36,072 nucleotides of DNA from Rhizobium sp. Q54 (GTDB lineage: Bacteria; Pseudomonadota; Alphaproteobacteria; SMXQ01). How positions within the stretch are numbered: position 1 is the first letter of the stretch; each line of letters starts with the position of its first letter. The notes beneath the pieces are model-generated. The model did no database searches and was not told the DNA's origin. It saw only the letters and a list, made by a program, of their open reading frames with translations. The DNA lies in assembly GCA_945861615.1 (NCBI GenBank), contig CAMAVH010000015.1, positions 1 through 36,072 on the forward strand, in the 5' to 3' direction. The translations under genes and the position numbers were made by a program. Shown piece after piece: positions 1 to 6,772 of the stretch.

Positions 1-1047
1 ACCGAACACCGAGTTGGCCAACTGGCCGCTGATGTTCAGGCTCGAGTCGTCGGTGTCGTTGCCGAACACGGTCGTGACGTCGAAGCTGACGGTGACCGAG
101 TTGCTGTTCGAGTCGGTCAGCACGACCGACTTGGAACCGGTGCTGCTCAAGTCGACGGCGGCGCTGGTGAAGCCGCCGACGGTGATCACCGAGGCGCTGG
201 CGGTCGAGGTATCGATCGACATGTTGCCCGTGGCGAGGGCCGCAAGGCCCGCGGTGTCGGTGGAGGTGACGCTGATCGAGTTCAGATCGAGGACGCCGGT
301 GACGCTCGAGCCGGCCGTGAAGGTCGGGGTCACGGCGGAGATATCGGCGGTCTTGCTGAACGCGGAGTTCAACTCGACGACGACATCCAGCTCGTTGAAG
401 TTGACGGTCTGGGTCTCGTTCGTGGCAATGGCCGTGCTGCCGATGGCCACGCCCTGGCTCTCGCCGGTCGTGCGGTTGGTGAGGGTCAGAACGTCGGTGG
501 ACGCGTCGAAGGCGAAGGTGAAGTTGGCGTTGCCGACATCGTTGCCCAGACGGATGCTGGCGAAGCCGTCAGCGGCCTGGACGTTGCTGCTAGCATTGGC
601 GTTCAGGGTCGTGGTCGTGGTGCTCGAACCGTTGACCAGGGCGGTGCCGTTGAACACGGTATCCTGGGCGATACGGTCGATTTCCGACGTCAGAGCTTGG
701 TATTCGGTGTCGAGCATGCCGCGTTCGGTGGTGGACAGCTGGCCCGAACCGGACTGCACGGCGAGCGTCTTCATGCGAACGAGAATGTCGTTCACCTTGG
801 ACATCGCGCCGTCGGCGATCTGCAGCATCGAAGTGGCCTGGCCGGCGTTGACCTTGGCCTGCTTCTGCGCCTGCACTTCGGCGTTCAAACGCGAACCGAT
901 GGCGAGGGACGCAGCGTCGTCCTTCGCGCCCAGAACGCGCGTGCCCGCCGACAACTTGGCGAGAGAGGTGGAGGCAGCCGCATCGGCCTTCGCGAGATAG
1001 CGAGTGGCAACGTTGGCGGCGTAGTTGGAAACGATATTCAGAGCCAT
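1..1047 (-). CDS. fliC: Flagellin, N-terminal part (3' end beyond the window)
   Basis: This is the filament subunit. The ATG at 1047 opens MALNIVSNYAANVATRYLAK, a typical alphaproteobacterial flagellin N-terminus. The D0/D1 helices run to about residue 150, with recognisable stretches SLAKLSAGTRVLGAKDDAAS and SKVNDILVRMKTLAVQS. The remaining ~200 visible residues form a Ser/Thr-rich variable domain with no cysteine. The reading frame is open to base 1, so the C-terminal D1/D0 part lies outside. The start is fixed by GGAG six bases upstream. The leader carries a small hairpin over that site and an upstream AGGA motif, which suggests post-transcriptional control by CsrA/FliW; both regulators are encoded in this window. 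A TPR/GT41 glycosyltransferase and sugar genes lie just upstream, so the Ser/Thr-rich domain may be glycosylated (inference). Family assignment is very secure; the gene symbol is generic. Confidence 0.95.
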   Translation of the reverse strand, partial: MALNIVSNYAANVATRYLAKADAAASTSLAKLSAGTRVLGAKDDAASLAIGSRLNAEVQAQKQAKVNAGQATSMLQIADGAMSKVNDILVRMKTLAVQSGSGQLSTTERGMLDTEYQALTSEIDRIAQDTVFNGTALVNGSSTTTTTLNANASSNVQAADGFASIRLGNDVGNANFTFAFDASTDVLTLTNRTTGESQGVAIGSTAIATNETQTVNFNELDVVVELNSAFSKTADISAVTPTFTAGSSVTGVLDLNSISVTSTDTAGLAALATGNMSIDTSTASASVITVGGFTSAAVDLSSTGSKSVVLTDSNSNSVTVSFDVTTVFGNDTDDSSLNISGQLANSVFG

Positions 1048-1053
1048 AGTATT

Positions 1054-1090
1054 CTCCTACTTGGAGGGTTGAGAAAAGTGGCTTCCTGCC
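1054..1090 (-). promoter_or_regulatory. Flagellin leader hairpin over the SD, with two AGGA motifs
   Basis: In the transcript sense, CTCC-AAGTA-GGAG (1066 to 1054) can pair so that the GGAG ribosome binding site of the flagellin gene is in the 3' arm of a short stem. A second AGGA motif lies upstream within TGGCAGGA (about 1091 to 1084). CsrA binds A(N)GGA motifs, usually in hairpins, so this arrangement resembles the two-site CsrA target in the Bacillus hag leader. The same two elements recur in the leader of the neighbouring flagellin-like ORF. That CsrA binds here is inference. Confidence 0.5.
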
Positions 1091-1108
1091 ACGTCAGGCA
1101 CGTAAGAC

Positions 1109-1126
1109 CGGCTTGTAAACAAGCCG
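1109..1126. repeat. Perfect palindrome upstream of flagellin
   Basis: Seven-base arms CGGCTTG and CAAGCCG are separated by a four-base loop (TTTA or TAAA depending on strand). No T-run follows on either strand, so it is not a standard intrinsic terminator. It lies 62 to 79 bases upstream of the flagellin ATG, so it could be an operator or a leader stem. Function unknown. Confidence 0.45.
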
Positions 1127-1173
1127 AGAGAGCGCCGAGGGGAGTCTCGCTCCGCCATCCGGCGCTAACAGCG

Positions 1174-1440
1174 TTATTTGATGCGGGTCGTCCGCGAGAT
1201 GCCGTGCGGTATTTCACCCGCGCAGGCCTGGGCGGCGAGCAGCTTCATGCGAACGAGAATATCGTTCACTTTGTGATCGGTTCCGTTGACGAGATGGGGA
1301 ATGAACGTGAGGGTGCGCTGCGCAATACGCGCGCGCTTCTCGCGAGGCAAGCTGGCCATAAACTCTGTCGCTGCCGCGTTCACCTCGGCGAGGGATGCGG
1401 TGACGCGCAGGGCGTCGTGATAGCGGCTAAACCTAGCCAT
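1174..1440 (-). CDS. Small flagellin-like protein or flagellin remnant
   Basis: An 88-residue ORF from the ATG at 1440, with GGAG eight bases upstream. Residues about 57 to 70 read HKVNDILVRMKLLA, nearly identical to SKVNDILVRMKTLA of the adjacent flagellin. At DNA level, 1234-1272 matches 760-798 in 35 of 39 bases. The first ~55 residues are only loosely flagellin-like (MARFSRYHDALRVTASLAEV) and the helix is about 26 residues shorter than in the true flagellin. Its leader shares the SD hairpin and the TGGCAGGA motif with flagellin. It is either a decayed second flagellin or a short protein copying one D1 helix. The intact start, SD and frame favour expression, but function is unknown. Confidence 0.5.
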   Translation of the reverse strand: MARFSRYHDALRVTASLAEVNAAATEFMASLPREKRARIAQRTLTFIPHLVNGTDHKVNDILVRMKLLAAQACAGEIPHGISRTTRIK

Positions 1441-1448
1441 TCCTCGGT

Positions 1449-1481
1449 CTCCTACATGGAGGATAGCTGCGACGTCCTGCC
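1449..1481 (-). promoter_or_regulatory. Leader hairpin of the flagellin-like ORF, matching the flagellin leader
   Basis: In the transcript sense, CTCC-ATGTA-GGAG (1461 to 1449) places the SD of the 88-residue ORF in a stem that differs at a single loop base from the flagellin leader. The upstream TGGCAGGA (1481 to 1474) is also shared. Conservation of both elements while the coding part has diverged suggests a functional leader, plausibly a CsrA target (inference). Confidence 0.45.
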
Positions 1482-1521
1482 ACAGCACTCATTCGATATC
1501 GCTCAAACTAGCGGATAAAAC

Positions 1522-1536
1522 TTAACGAGTGATTAC
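1522..1536. promoter_or_regulatory. CtrA-box-like site (TTAA-N7-TTAC)
   Basis: TTAA and TTAC are separated by exactly seven bases, one mismatch from the CtrA consensus TTAA-N7-TTAA. The site lies between the divergent flagellin-like ORF (ATG 1440) and the GT41 gene (1624). It is one of several such sites in intergenic spaces of this cluster. Binding is inferred. Confidence 0.4.
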
Positions 1537-1543
1537 CTCAAAA

Positions 1544-1595
1544 GCTCTCTATCGGTTTTTTTTCGGCGAAGCCAAAGCCGCAGCTATGAGAGAGC
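1544..1595. repeat. Inverted repeat in the AT-rich divergent intergenic region
   Basis: GCTCTCT at 1544-1550 and AGAGAGC at 1589-1595 form a seven-base inverted repeat with a 38-base spacer containing a run of eight T. It sits just before the GT41 gene. It may be a leader stem or operator; nothing further can be supported. Confidence 0.3.
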
Positions 1596-1623
1596 ATTAA
1601 AGCTTTTTAAAGGTTAATTTTGC

Positions 1624-4242
1624 ATGATTCCCGCAACGGCGCGCAGTCTGCGCTGCCGTATTCCGACAATACGCGGGTTTTCTCTCATGGGCAAAGCGGC
1701 ATCGGCGTTGAAGCAAGGTTCGAAGGCGCCTTCAGCTTCGCATCAACTCGCAAATCTGCTGAAGACCGCGGCGTCGGATCACCAGGCCGGGCGTCTCGAT
1801 GCCGCCAGGGCCGGCTATGAGGCTGTGCTCGCTACAACTCCTCAACAGCCTGACGCTTTGCAGCTGCTCGGCGTGCTACGTCATCAGCAAGGCGCGGCGG
1901 AAGAGGGAGTGGCGTTGCTTGAAAAAGCGATCTCGCTACAGCCGCGCAATGCGAACATACGAAATAATATCGGCAGCGTGCTGCGCGACATAGATCGGTT
2001 GCCCGAAGCCGAAAAGCAATTCGCGGCGGCCATCGCGCTGGCTCCTGACGTGGCGGAAACCTACGTCAATCACGGCATCGTCCTCGATCAGCTGCAGCGC
2101 TATGAGCACGCATGCGCGGCTTTCGCCGCTTGTTTGGAGCGCGCCCCCGATGACATCCGCGCGCTGCGCGGTTTGGGCACGGTTCAACTGCGGCTTGGCC
2201 GTTTCGAGCAAGCAGAGGCCAGTCTGCGGCGCTTGAACGCGCTCAAGCCGGACGATCCCGAAACCCTTGGAAATCTCGGCATCACGGCTCAGGCCCAGGG
2301 CCGTTCCGCGGATGCGGAGCGGTTCTTGCGAGCGGCCGTCGAGCGGGCGGGAGAGAAGCCGGCGTTGCGGCAAAGCTTGCTACTTCTTTTGAACAAAGAA
2401 CCGCGCGACGCCGCTGCGCGAGAAGCCTTTCGCGATATTCTGCGCAACGATCCGGAAGCCTGGAAGTTGGAAATCCACATCGCGCACCGCCTGCTGGACA
2501 TCGGACGGCTGGAGCAGACGCAGCAGCTTCTTGAAGACATGCTTGCCGTGCACAAGGACAATTCGCAAGTTTGGAGCGAGGCCGGTGTCGTCTATTTGCG
2601 TCATGGCAAGCACGCAGACGCCATAGCGCATTTCCATCGGGCGATCGAATTGGATCCGCAATCGTCCGCCGCCTTCACCAACCTCGGCGGCGCCTATTTG
2701 CAGACGCATCAGTTGCCGAAAGCGGTGACGACGTTTCGCGAGGCATTGAAGCGCGATCCCTCTGCCTTTCAGGCGCAGGTCAGCATGATCCGCGCCTTGC
2801 GTCTCATGGAACGCTTCGAAGAGGCGCAGATCTATGCGCGTTCGGCGATTGACCTCATGGAGGCGGCGCCGAGTGTCGCCAAGGCGAGCGGCGAGACCAA
2901 CGTGCTGTTGGTCCAGTTCTTCAAGACGATCTGCGATTTCGACGCGCTCGAACGGCTCGGCAACGTTTGGGAGATCGGCGAATCTCTGCCGCCCACGGCT
3001 TCGGTCGGCATCTTCCTCGATCAACTCGTCTTTGCCGAGACGCCGGAAGACGTCCGCCGTTTCGTCGGCATGGTCGGCAAATGGGCGTCCTACTACGAGG
3101 CCTTGGCAGCCCAGTCTCCCCTGGAGCCGTTTTCGCCGCGCGATGCGAAGGCGAAAATCCGCGTCGGCATACTGTCGTCCGATTTGCGCTCGCATTCGGT
3201 GGCCCGGTTCGTGATGCCGTTTCTCAAGGATTACGACCGCGAGAAGTTCGAGGTTTTCTGTTATTCCCCGCTGCGGCGCGAAGCCGATCCGGTGCAGGTT
3301 CAGGTGCGCAATCTGGTGTCGAGTTTCCAGTATATCGACAACCTGACCGACCGCGAAGCCGCTGCGCTGATCCGGGGCGATGGTATCGACATCCTGTTCG
3401 ACCTCAACGGTTTCACCGAACATTCGCGCATGCCGATCATGACCTATAAGCCGGCGCCGGTGCAGATGTCATGGCTAGGTTATCCCTTCACCTCGGGTTT
3501 GAAGGCGATCGACTACGTCCTCATGGACCGCCATGTCTTGCCGTCCGACGAAACCACTCTGGTGGAGCAGCCGCTGGTGATGCCGGAGGCTTGGATATGC
3601 TTCGGCAAATATAGCGAGGAGCCGATCAATCCGCAGCCGCCGGTGGCGCGCAACGGCGTCGTCACTTTCGGCACGCTCAACAACCCCTACAAGTTCAACC
3701 GCAACATCATCGCTCTGTGGGCGCGGGTGATGCGCGAGGTGCCGGATTCGCGGTTTCTGCTGGTACGCCCTGAAGCCTCCTCGACGACGCTGGTCAGCAA
3801 TATCGCGCGCGAGTTCGCCAAGCATGGCATCTCCAGCGAGCGGATTTACGTGCGCAACAACCGGGCCGAGAATGTTTCGCATTTCAGCTATTACAACGAA
3901 ATCGATATCTCGCTCGATACATTCCCGGTCACGGGCGGCACGACAACCTGCGACGCCCTTTGGATGGGTGTGCCGGTCGTGGCGCTCGTCGGGCCGGCCT
4001 ATCATCACCGAATCAGTTCGGCCATCCTGAAGCATTGCGGCCTGGAAGAGCTGTGCAGCGAGACGCATGACGGATTCGTCGATGCGGCGGTGGCCTTGGC
4101 CAACGATCCCGACCGCTTGGCCTTCTGGCGCGCCAACCTGCGCCAAGCGATGATCGAATCGCCGTTGTGCGACGAGGCCCGTTTTTCCCATCAGTTCCAG
4201 GAAATGCTCGAACAGGTCGCGCATGTGCATGGTCTGCGTTGA
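1624..4242 (+). CDS. TPR plus GT41 (OGT/SPINDLY-type) protein glycosyltransferase
   Basis: An 872-residue cytoplasmic protein with an N-terminal TPR superhelix (about 45-400, many repeats of the A-ALEIDP type) and a C-terminal GT-B catalytic domain (about 510-865). Family landmarks include SSDLRSHSVARF with His524, DLNGFTEHSR and SWLGYPFTSG, FGTLNNPYKFN with Lys690 (the OGT catalytic-lysine position), and GGTTTCDALWMGVPVVAL at 771-788. The last motif looks more like SPINDLY/bacterial members than human OGT, so the donor sugar is uncertain. It lies divergent from flagellin and upstream of two acyltransferases. Caulobacter FlmG is a precedent for a TPR-glycosyltransferase acting on flagellin, so flagellin is the likely substrate (inference). 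AAAGG lies about ten bases upstream of ATG 1624; an in-frame ATG at 1687 is a possible later start. Confidence 0.88.
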   Translation: MIPATARSLRCRIPTIRGFSLMGKAASALKQGSKAPSASHQLANLLKTAASDHQAGRLDAARAGYEAVLATTPQQPDALQLLGVLRHQQGAAEEGVALLEKAISLQPRNANIRNNIGSVLRDIDRLPEAEKQFAAAIALAPDVAETYVNHGIVLDQLQRYEHACAAFAACLERAPDDIRALRGLGTVQLRLGRFEQAEASLRRLNALKPDDPETLGNLGITAQAQGRSADAERFLRAAVERAGEKPALRQSLLLLLNKEPRDAAAREAFRDILRNDPEAWKLEIHIAHRLLDIGRLEQTQQLLEDMLAVHKDNSQVWSEAGVVYLRHGKHADAIAHFHRAIELDPQSSAAFTNLGGAYLQTHQLPKAVTTFREALKRDPSAFQAQVSMIRALRLMERFEEAQIYARSAIDLMEAAPSVAKASGETNVLLVQFFKTICDFDALERLGNVWEIGESLPPTASVGIFLDQLVFAETPEDVRRFVGMVGKWASYYEALAAQSPLEPFSPRDAKAKIRVGILSSDLRSHSVARFVMPFLKDYDREKFEVFCYSPLRREADPVQVQVRNLVSSFQYIDNLTDREAAALIRGDGIDILFDLNGFTEHSRMPIMTYKPAPVQMSWLGYPFTSGLKAIDYVLMDRHVLPSDETTLVEQPLVMPEAWICFGKYSEEPINPQPPVARNGVVTFGTLNNPYKFNRNIIALWARVMREVPDSRFLLVRPEASSTTLVSNIAREFAKHGISSERIYVRNNRAENVSHFSYYNEIDISLDTFPVTGGTTTCDALWMGVPVVALVGPAYHHRISSAILKHCGLEELCSETHDGFVDAAVALANDPDRLAFWRANLRQAMIESPLCDEARFSHQFQEMLEQVAHVHGLR

Positions 4243-4247
4243 GTGCC

Positions 4248-4775
4248 ATGTCCGTCATCCCGCAGATTGAGAATTTGACGATCGATCCCGGCGCCTGGAT
4301 CAGCGAGGACGCGCGGATATTCCCGTCGGTGCGCGGTACGAGAATCTCGATCGGTGCCGGCTCTAAGATTTTCGAATTCGCCGTCATCCGCGCGGTCGGC
4401 GGCACGGGAGACGTGATCATCGGTGAACGCTGCATGATCAATCCCCATTGCGTTCTTTACAGCGGCAGCGGCATCCGCATCGGCAACGACGTGGCGCTGG
4501 CGCCCGGCGTGCAGGTGGTGCCGGCCAATCACGCCTACGCGCGCCGCGACATTCCCATCGCCCGGCAGGGTTTCCTGCCGTCCAAGGGTGGCGTCGTCAT
4601 CGGCGACGACGTATGGGTCGGCGCGGGTGCCGTGCTGCTCGACGGGGCCGTTATCGGCCGCGGCGCCATCATCGCGGCGGGCGCCGTGGTGGGGAGCCTA
4701 GTACCGGACTATGAAATCTGGGGCGGCGTGCCGGCGCGCAAGATCGGCGAGCGCGGCATGGCGGACGGCGCATGA
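4248..4775 (+). CDS. Left-handed beta-helix sugar O-acetyltransferase (WbbJ/maltose acetyltransferase type)
   Basis: A 175-residue protein built of hexapeptide repeats, from about residue 30 to 160 (VIIGERCMINPH, IRIGNDVALAPGVQVV, VVIGDDVWVGAGAVL, AVIGRGAIIAAGAVV). It ends with the common WGGVPARKIG closure. His in PANHAY sits where maltose and galactoside O-acetyltransferases carry the catalytic histidine. Such enzymes transfer acetyl from acetyl-CoA to sugars as trimers. The ATG at 4248 lies five bases after the GT41 stop; in-frame upstream starts would overlap that gene and add a sequence unlike the family. The last four bases overlap the next gene (ATGA). The context suggests acylation of a flagellin glycan or its precursor; the exact acceptor is unknown. 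Confidence 0.8.
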   Translation: MSVIPQIENLTIDPGAWISEDARIFPSVRGTRISIGAGSKIFEFAVIRAVGGTGDVIIGERCMINPHCVLYSGSGIRIGNDVALAPGVQVVPANHAYARRDIPIARQGFLPSKGGVVIGDDVWVGAGAVLLDGAVIGRGAIIAAGAVVGSLVPDYEIWGGVPARKIGERGMADGA

Positions 4776-5419
4776 ACCTTAAAGACATGACACGCGACGG
4801 GCTGGCGGACTATGTCGCCGCGCAACTCGCGCATTTCTTTCCCGACGGCCAGCCGGACCTTTTGGGCTTGGTGAATCAGGATATCGACGAAACGCTAGAT
4901 CGTTTGGGTGTTTGCATCAATGCGGTCGCCATGTGGCGCGAGGCGGAGTTCGACTATCTCCACTCTTCGCAATATTGCACGTTTCTCTACTATCTTTCGA
5001 ACACCGCCTGGCGCAACCGTCAGGATAAAAGGTTCTGCACCAAGCTGTTCCTGCTCAACAAGGCGTTGAACGGATTCGACTGCTTTTACGACAACCAATT
5101 GCCCGACAAGTTCTTCATCGGCCATTCTGTCGGCATCGTGCTGGCGCGCAACAGTTTCGCCAATTATCTGGTGCTCTATCAGAATTCCACGATCGGCCGG
5201 CATGGCGCCGATGTGCCGGAAATCGGCGAAGGCGTCGTGCTCTATCCCAACACGGCGATCATCGGCAAATGCCGGGTCGCGAGCCATACGGTCTTGTCGC
5301 AGGGCAGCGCCTTGATCAATGCCGACAGCCCTGGCAATTGCTACGTCTTCGGAACGGGCAGCGGCCTCGCCTTCAAGCCGCTGAAGCGGCCGGTCATCGG
5401 CGATTACTTCCGGCTTTAG
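4772..5419 (+). CDS. Serine-acetyltransferase-like hexapeptide acyltransferase
   Basis: A 215-residue protein. The N-terminal half (1-110) is alpha-helical and has no clear match. From about 115 a left-handed beta-helix follows, with FFIGHSVGIVLA, NSTIGRHGAD, IGEGVVLYPNTAIIGKCRV and a C-terminal NCYVFGTGSGLAFKPLKRP loop. The general shape (helical head, short LbH tail, His in GHSVGIV) resembles the CysE/SAT superfamily, but it is shorter than typical CysE and lies in a glycosylation locus, so a sugar or amino-sugar acceptor is more likely than serine. It starts at an ATGA overlap with the preceding acyltransferase, which indicates translational coupling. Its stop overlaps the stop of the convergent SDR gene. 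Acceptor unknown. Confidence 0.7.
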   Translation: MNLKDMTRDGLADYVAAQLAHFFPDGQPDLLGLVNQDIDETLDRLGVCINAVAMWREAEFDYLHSSQYCTFLYYLSNTAWRNRQDKRFCTKLFLLNKALNGFDCFYDNQLPDKFFIGHSVGIVLARNSFANYLVLYQNSTIGRHGADVPEIGEGVVLYPNTAIIGKCRVASHTVLSQGSALINADSPGNCYVFGTGSGLAFKPLKRPVIGDYFRL

Positions 5420-6231
5420 CGCGGGATGAGGCCCGGCAACGCGCTCATGAGCGGACGCGGGCGGATCGCCAAGTCTTCTGCCATGGCCGTCACATCCACG
5501 ATCGGGCTGACGACATAGGGCGCCTCGGCCTTCGTCGTTGTCGAGATCTTGCATCCGGTCAGCTTTTCCAGCGCGGCGAACAGGTCGGCGTTGGTGACAT
5601 TCACGCCGCTCGCCACATTGTAAATCTGGCGGCGGCCGCGTGTCGCGATGGCGACCAGCGCGGCGCAGACATCATCGATATGGACGTAATCGCGCGCCAT
5701 GCGTGGGTGGCTGTCGAGATGCAGCTCTGGTGCGGCAGCCGCACGGCGGATCACGTCATGCAGGAAGTTTTCGCCCGTCAACCCGTCGTCATAGGCGACG
5801 GCAAGCCGTGCCGCACGCACGTTGGCGCGTCCGGCGGTCAGGCAGAGCGATTCGCCGAGCGCTTTGGACAGATCGTAGAGATGGCGCGGGTTTTGCGGCG
5901 AAAGCATCAGCGCCGCGTCCTCGCGACCGCTTGTCCCGCCGTCATAAAGACGCGTCGAAGAGAGATAGGTCATCGAATCGAAGGCGGCGTCCTTCAACAG
6001 GCGGGCGAACAGGCTGCTGTGGGCTTCGACCGTATCGAAGGGGCGCGCGGCATAATCGGCGGTCAGGCCGATCGCATAGATGGCATGGCCAAGCGGTTGC
6101 GACAGATAGCCGTCATCCTTGCGGCCGAAGGCCTGCACCGTCGCGCCCTGAGCCGCGAGGTGGCGGCATAGCGCGCGGCCTATGACGCCGTCGGCGCCGA
6201 GGATCGAGAAGGATTGGCCGCTTAAAGTCAT
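5416..6231 (-). CDS. SDR-family NAD(P)-dependent sugar epimerase/ketoreductase
   Basis: A 271-residue extended-SDR protein. The Rossmann signature is GADGVIGRAL near residue 12 (Ala and Asp replace the usual GxTGFIG), followed by YLSSTRLYDG and YDLSKALGE carrying the YxxxK catalytic pair. DYVHIDDVCAALV and IYNVASGVNVTNADLF are typical of sugar-nucleotide epimerases/reductases. It is the last gene of the five-gene nucleotide-sugar operon and starts in an ATGA overlap with the RmlC-like gene. In this pathway it would be the natural candidate for the final 4-keto reduction (inference). It converges on the acyltransferase gene with overlapping stop codons, so there is no room for a terminator between them. 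Confidence 0.75.
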   Translation of the reverse strand: MTLSGQSFSILGADGVIGRALCRHLAAQGATVQAFGRKDDGYLSQPLGHAIYAIGLTADYAARPFDTVEAHSSLFARLLKDAAFDSMTYLSSTRLYDGGTSGREDAALMLSPQNPRHLYDLSKALGESLCLTAGRANVRAARLAVAYDDGLTGENFLHDVIRRAAAAPELHLDSHPRMARDYVHIDDVCAALVAIATRGRRQIYNVASGVNVTNADLFAALEKLTGCKISTTTKAEAPYVVSPIVDVTAMAEDLAIRPRPLMSALPGLIPR

Positions 6232-6770
6232 GGCGTCAGATCACGCAAGCGCGGAAAAGACCGGTCGCGCTCGGACAGGATCGGCGCGTCCTTATCGGGC
6301 CAAGTGATGCCGAGATCGTCATCGTCCCAGCGCAGGCCGCGCGCGCTCGCCGGCTCGTAGAACTCGGCGATCTGATAAAACAGCTCGCTGGCGTCCATCA
6401 ATGTCTGGAAGCCGTGGGCGCAGCCCTTGGGGATATAGAGCATGCGGCGGTTTTCGGCCGTCAGCTCGGCGGCAGCCCATTGGCCGTAGGTCGGCGAGCC
6501 GGCCCGCAAGTCGACGGCGACATCATAGATGGCGCCGGCAGTGACGCGCACCAGCTTGGCCTCGCTATGGGGCGGCGCTTGATAGTGCAGGCCGCGTAGC
6601 GTCCCCTTCTTGGCGTTGAACGAGGCGCTGCATTGGGCGATGGCCGTTTCCAGGCCGTGCGCGGCGAATTCGCGTGCGCAAAACGTGCGGGTGAAGGCGC
6701 CACGCTCGTCGGCGATCGGTTCGGCGTCGATGACGAAGACACCGGCGAGCTTGGTCTCGCGAAAGATCAT
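6228..6770 (-). CDS. rfbC: RmlC-like dTDP/CDP-4-keto-6-deoxyhexose 3,5-epimerase
   Basis: A 180-residue cupin of normal RmlC length. Hallmarks seen: ADERGAFTRTF, RGLHYQ with the catalytic His, KLVRVTAGAIYDVAVDLR with the Asp partner, GSPTYGQW, YIPKGCAHGF and LFYQIAEFYEP, then WDDDDLGITWP. RmlC-type enzymes epimerise C3 and/or C5 of nucleotide-linked 4-keto-6-deoxy sugars. Because the neighbouring genes make a CDP-sugar (rfbF, rfbG) and no rmlA or rmlB is present, the substrate here is probably CDP-linked and C3-methylated rather than dTDP-glucose-derived (inference). The ATG lies two bases after the methyltransferase stop and the end overlaps the SDR start, so it sits firmly in one operon. 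Confidence 0.85.
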   Translation of the reverse strand: MIFRETKLAGVFVIDAEPIADERGAFTRTFCAREFAAHGLETAIAQCSASFNAKKGTLRGLHYQAPPHSEAKLVRVTAGAIYDVAVDLRAGSPTYGQWAAAELTAENRRMLYIPKGCAHGFQTLMDASELFYQIAEFYEPASARGLRWDDDDLGITWPDKDAPILSERDRSFPRLRDLTP

Positions 6771-6772
6771 CG

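Noticed and set aside
14..1000. Long plus-strand open frame of 328 codons
   Set aside because: It is antisense to the flagellin gene, which has the clear N-terminal family sequence, an SD and a proper leader. GC-rich genes often give such open antisense frames.
1466..1481. Possible sigma-54 promoter TGGCAGG...CGCAG before the flagellin-like ORF
   Set aside because: GG to GC spacing is nine, one short of the strict requirement; conservation of the motif is better explained as an RNA element.
1597..1617. Three TTAA words before the GT41 gene as CtrA boxes
   Set aside because: Spacings between the words are six and three bases instead of seven.
5269..6171. 300-codon plus-strand frame
   Set aside because: Antisense to the SDR gene and, at its start, to the end of the acyltransferase; no family features.
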